A stretch of 9,423 bases of DNA from NCBI GenBank assembly GCA_024280535.1, contig JAJRPY010000031.1, positions 1 through 9,423 of the forward strand. Direction: 5' to 3'. Made by a program: the position numbers and the translations under genes. The notes below the pieces were generated by a model, which ran no database searches, was not told the origin of the DNA, and saw nothing but the letters and a program-made list of their open reading frames with translations. Position 1 is the first letter of the stretch. Each line of letters begins with the position of its first letter. Shown here in pieces: positions 7,646 through 9,423 of this stretch. This stretch comes from Gammaproteobacteria bacterium. Its GTDB lineage: Bacteria > Pseudomonadota > Gammaproteobacteria > PS1 > Pseudothioglobaceae.

Positions 7646-9423
7646 ATGAGCGATTTAGAACAAAGAAAACAAGCGCTCGATATCAGCCAATCTTTTATCG
7701 TCCAAGCGCCAGCGGGTTCGGGCAAAACCGAGCTATTGACTCAGCGCTATTTAAAGTTGCTTTCAATGAGTGAGTCTCCGGAAAGTATTTTGGCTATGAC
7801 ATTCACCAAAAAGGCAGTCAGTGAGCTAAAAGCCAGAGTGATTGATGCGTTAAAAGCAGCGCAGGGTGGGCGTCCTGAGTTGGCGCATAAGCAAATTACT
7901 TATGATTTGGCGACGGCAGTGCTGGCTAGGTCTAAGGCGCTTGATTGGCAGTTGCTTGAGATGCCTCAGCGGCTTAAAATTGCTACTATTGATGGTTTGT
8001 CCAATTTAATTACAAATCGTTATCCGCGGCCGGGCACTTGGATTAATAAGCAAATTATTACCCAAACTTGGCAACAGCAGGCGGTTTATTTGCAAGCGGC
8101 TAAACAGACTTTGTTGAGTATTGATGATGATGAAGAATTTACTGTGTGTATCAGTAAGACATTATTGTATTTGGATAATAATGTCAATCGTTTTTATCAA
8201 TTGGTGACGTATATGCTGGCTAAGCGTGATCAGTGGCTGAGTAAATTGTATCTTCAAGATGTGCTTAATGTGCAGAGCCTCAAAGACAGTGCAGCACATA
8301 TTATCACCCAGCATTTAGCGCAAGTATTGGCGCAGGCAAAGACACATTTTAAGGCGGATTTTTTTGCCGCATTGAGTGATAATACTTGTGCAGAAATAGC
8401 GGCCATTGAGCAATTGCCAAATGCCACGCCTGCTGATTTGTCGCAGTGGCAAGTATTGGCCAAGTTGTGTTTAACGGGTAAGGGGGAATGGCGCAAATCG
8501 CTTACTAAGAAAAATGGTTTTCCAGTTGAGCTGAAAGCACAAAAAGCGGTGGTGCTGGCGGTGCTTAAAGATTTGTCGGCACATACGGAGTTTGGCGCGT
8601 TGTTGAATCAGGTTAATACATTGCCAGATGTGGAGTTTGATGCAGTGCAAATGGCTGCGCTAAAGGATATTGCCCAGTTATTAAAAATTGCGGTGGCACA
8701 ATTAACGATATTATTCGATGAGCAACAGTCAGCTGATTTTATTCAAGTGGCTTTAGAGGCAGACCAAGCGCTGGCAGACCAAGAGACGACTGATATTGCC
8801 TTGTTTTTGGATTATAAAATACAGCATTTATTAATTGATGAATTTCAAGATACGTCCAGTACTCAATTTGCTTTGATAGAAAAATTAATTGCCAATTGGC
8901 AACAGGGCGATGCGAAGACGTTATTTTTGGTGGGTGACCCTATGCAGTCTATTTATTTGTTTAGGCAATCTCAGGTGGGGTTGTTTTTACAAGTTAAAAA
9001 GCAGGGTATTGCTGGTTTGGAGCCTACTTTTTTAAAATTAACCACTAATTTTAGATCAGACCAAATTATTGTAGCAGAGAATAATGCCTATTTTTCCAGT
9101 ATTTTTCCGCAGGTAGAAAATGCCCAAATTGGTGCCATCAGTTATTCGACTTCGGTGGCAAATGTAGCAGCCAGCCAGCAAGGCAAGGTTGAATTTTATC
9201 CATTTTCACACAAGGCTTACGGGCAAGAAGCGCAGCAAGTGCTGGATATTGTGCAAAAAAATCTGGATAAGAGTGTGGCAATATTGGTTAGAAACCGCTC
9301 ACATCTAGCTGAAATTGTGCCTAGGCTAAAAACAGCAGGCATTGTGTTTGAGGCACTCAAAACAGCGCCACTTAATCAAGAGTCGTTTGCGCGTGATTTG
9401 CTCAGTTTGACGCGCGCTTTGCT
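7646..9423 (+). CDS. AddA/RecB-like UvrD-family helicase (N-terminal part)
   Basis: This superfamily 1A helicase runs open to the right edge, so 592 codons are seen without the C-terminus. Motifs in order: QAPAGSGKT (Walker A) at 20-28; AMTFTKKAVSELKARV (motif Ia region); ATIDGL (motif Ic); LIDEFQDT with D398-E399 (motif II); VGDPMQSIYLFR near 429-440 (motif III); and TTNFRSD around N468 (motif IV). The long helical stretch between motifs Ic and II matches AddA/RecB-like proteins rather than compact UvrD or Rep. Such proteins process double-strand breaks, usually with an AddB-like nuclease encoded nearby; none is visible here. The ATG directly abuts the rloB stop (TAAATG). Composition is closer to argS than to rloAB, so I infer a resident gene, although a role as a defence partner is possible. 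The missing C-terminus would show whether a RecB-type nuclease domain is present. Confidence 0.9.
   Translation, partial: MSDLEQRKQALDISQSFIVQAPAGSGKTELLTQRYLKLLSMSESPESILAMTFTKKAVSELKARVIDALKAAQGGRPELAHKQITYDLATAVLARSKALDWQLLEMPQRLKIATIDGLSNLITNRYPRPGTWINKQIITQTWQQQAVYLQAAKQTLLSIDDDEEFTVCISKTLLYLDNNVNRFYQLVTYMLAKRDQWLSKLYLQDVLNVQSLKDSAAHIITQHLAQVLAQAKTHFKADFFAALSDNTCAEIAAIEQLPNATPADLSQWQVLAKLCLTGKGEWRKSLTKKNGFPVELKAQKAVVLAVLKDLSAHTEFGALLNQVNTLPDVEFDAVQMAALKDIAQLLKIAVAQLTILFDEQQSADFIQVALEADQALADQETTDIALFLDYKIQHLLIDEFQDTSSTQFALIEKLIANWQQGDAKTLFLVGDPMQSIYLFRQSQVGLFLQVKKQGIAGLEPTFLKLTTNFRSDQIIVAENNAYFSSIFPQVENAQIGAISYSTSVANVAASQQGKVEFYPFSHKAYGQEAQQVLDIVQKNLDKSVAILVRNRSHLAEIVPRLKTAGIVFEALKTAPLNQESFARDLLSLTRAL

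Noticed and set aside
1..9423. CRISPR arrays, tRNA or rRNA genes, insertion sequences, integrase attachment repeats
   Set aside because: None was seen: there are no regularly spaced repeats, and nearly all bases are taken up by protein-coding genes, leaving no room for transposase or RNA genes.

Overview
The window is a gene-dense, AT-rich bacterial segment with every gene on the + strand and only one real intergenic gap (5749-5850, about 100 bases). It carries a compact anti-phage defence cluster interleaved with at least one housekeeping gene. The ArgRS type (HVGH plus a relaxed MSTRSG in place of KMSK, and a Pseudomonas-like C-terminal NGL..LLGV.APDEM) and the AddA-like helicase fit a low-GC gammaproteobacterium. 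A sulphur-oxidiser of the SUP05/Thioglobus or bivalve-symbiont kind is plausible, but that is an impression and not shown by the sequence.

Layout, left to right: (1) the C-terminal part of mcrB, entering from before base 1, then mcrC, which overlaps it by one base (TAATG). Together they encode a type IV, modification-dependent restriction GTPase and its PD-(D/E)xK nuclease. (2) argS, arginyl-tRNA synthetase, whose ATG overlaps the mcrC stop by one base (TGATG). (3) An AAA_21/ABC-type ATPase followed, through an ATGA overlap, by a DUF4276 (TOPRIM-like) protein. (4) A short AT-rich promoter region with two inverted repeats. (5) An AAA_15-type ATPase and an RloB-family (TOPRIM-like) protein one base apart, an RloAB-type pair. 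(6) Beginning directly after the rloB stop, the N-terminal 592 codons of an AddA/RecB-like UvrD-family helicase that runs off the right end.

By family knowledge, McrBC cuts DNA carrying modified cytosines. The two ATPase + TOPRIM-like pairs belong to the broad OLD-like group of sensor-ATPase/nuclease systems, whose relatives include PARIS, Gabija and the OLD proteins. How these two particular pairs act is not established by the sequence. The most interesting aspects are two unrelated split ATPase/TOPRIM modules side by side, an essential tRNA synthetase coupled to a restriction nuclease, and the abutment of the RloAB-like pair with a RecB/AddA-like helicase. That last arrangement recalls both the RecBCD-guarding logic of P2 OLD and the GajA/GajB pairing of Gabija.

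Base composition differs along the window. argS and the helicase are relatively GC-rich, for example 28 G+C of 60 at 3601-3660 and 25 of 60 at 8461-8520. Parts of the ATPase/TOPRIM modules are extremely AT-rich, for example 10 of 60 at 6541-6600. This suits acquired defence modules placed between older chromosomal genes.
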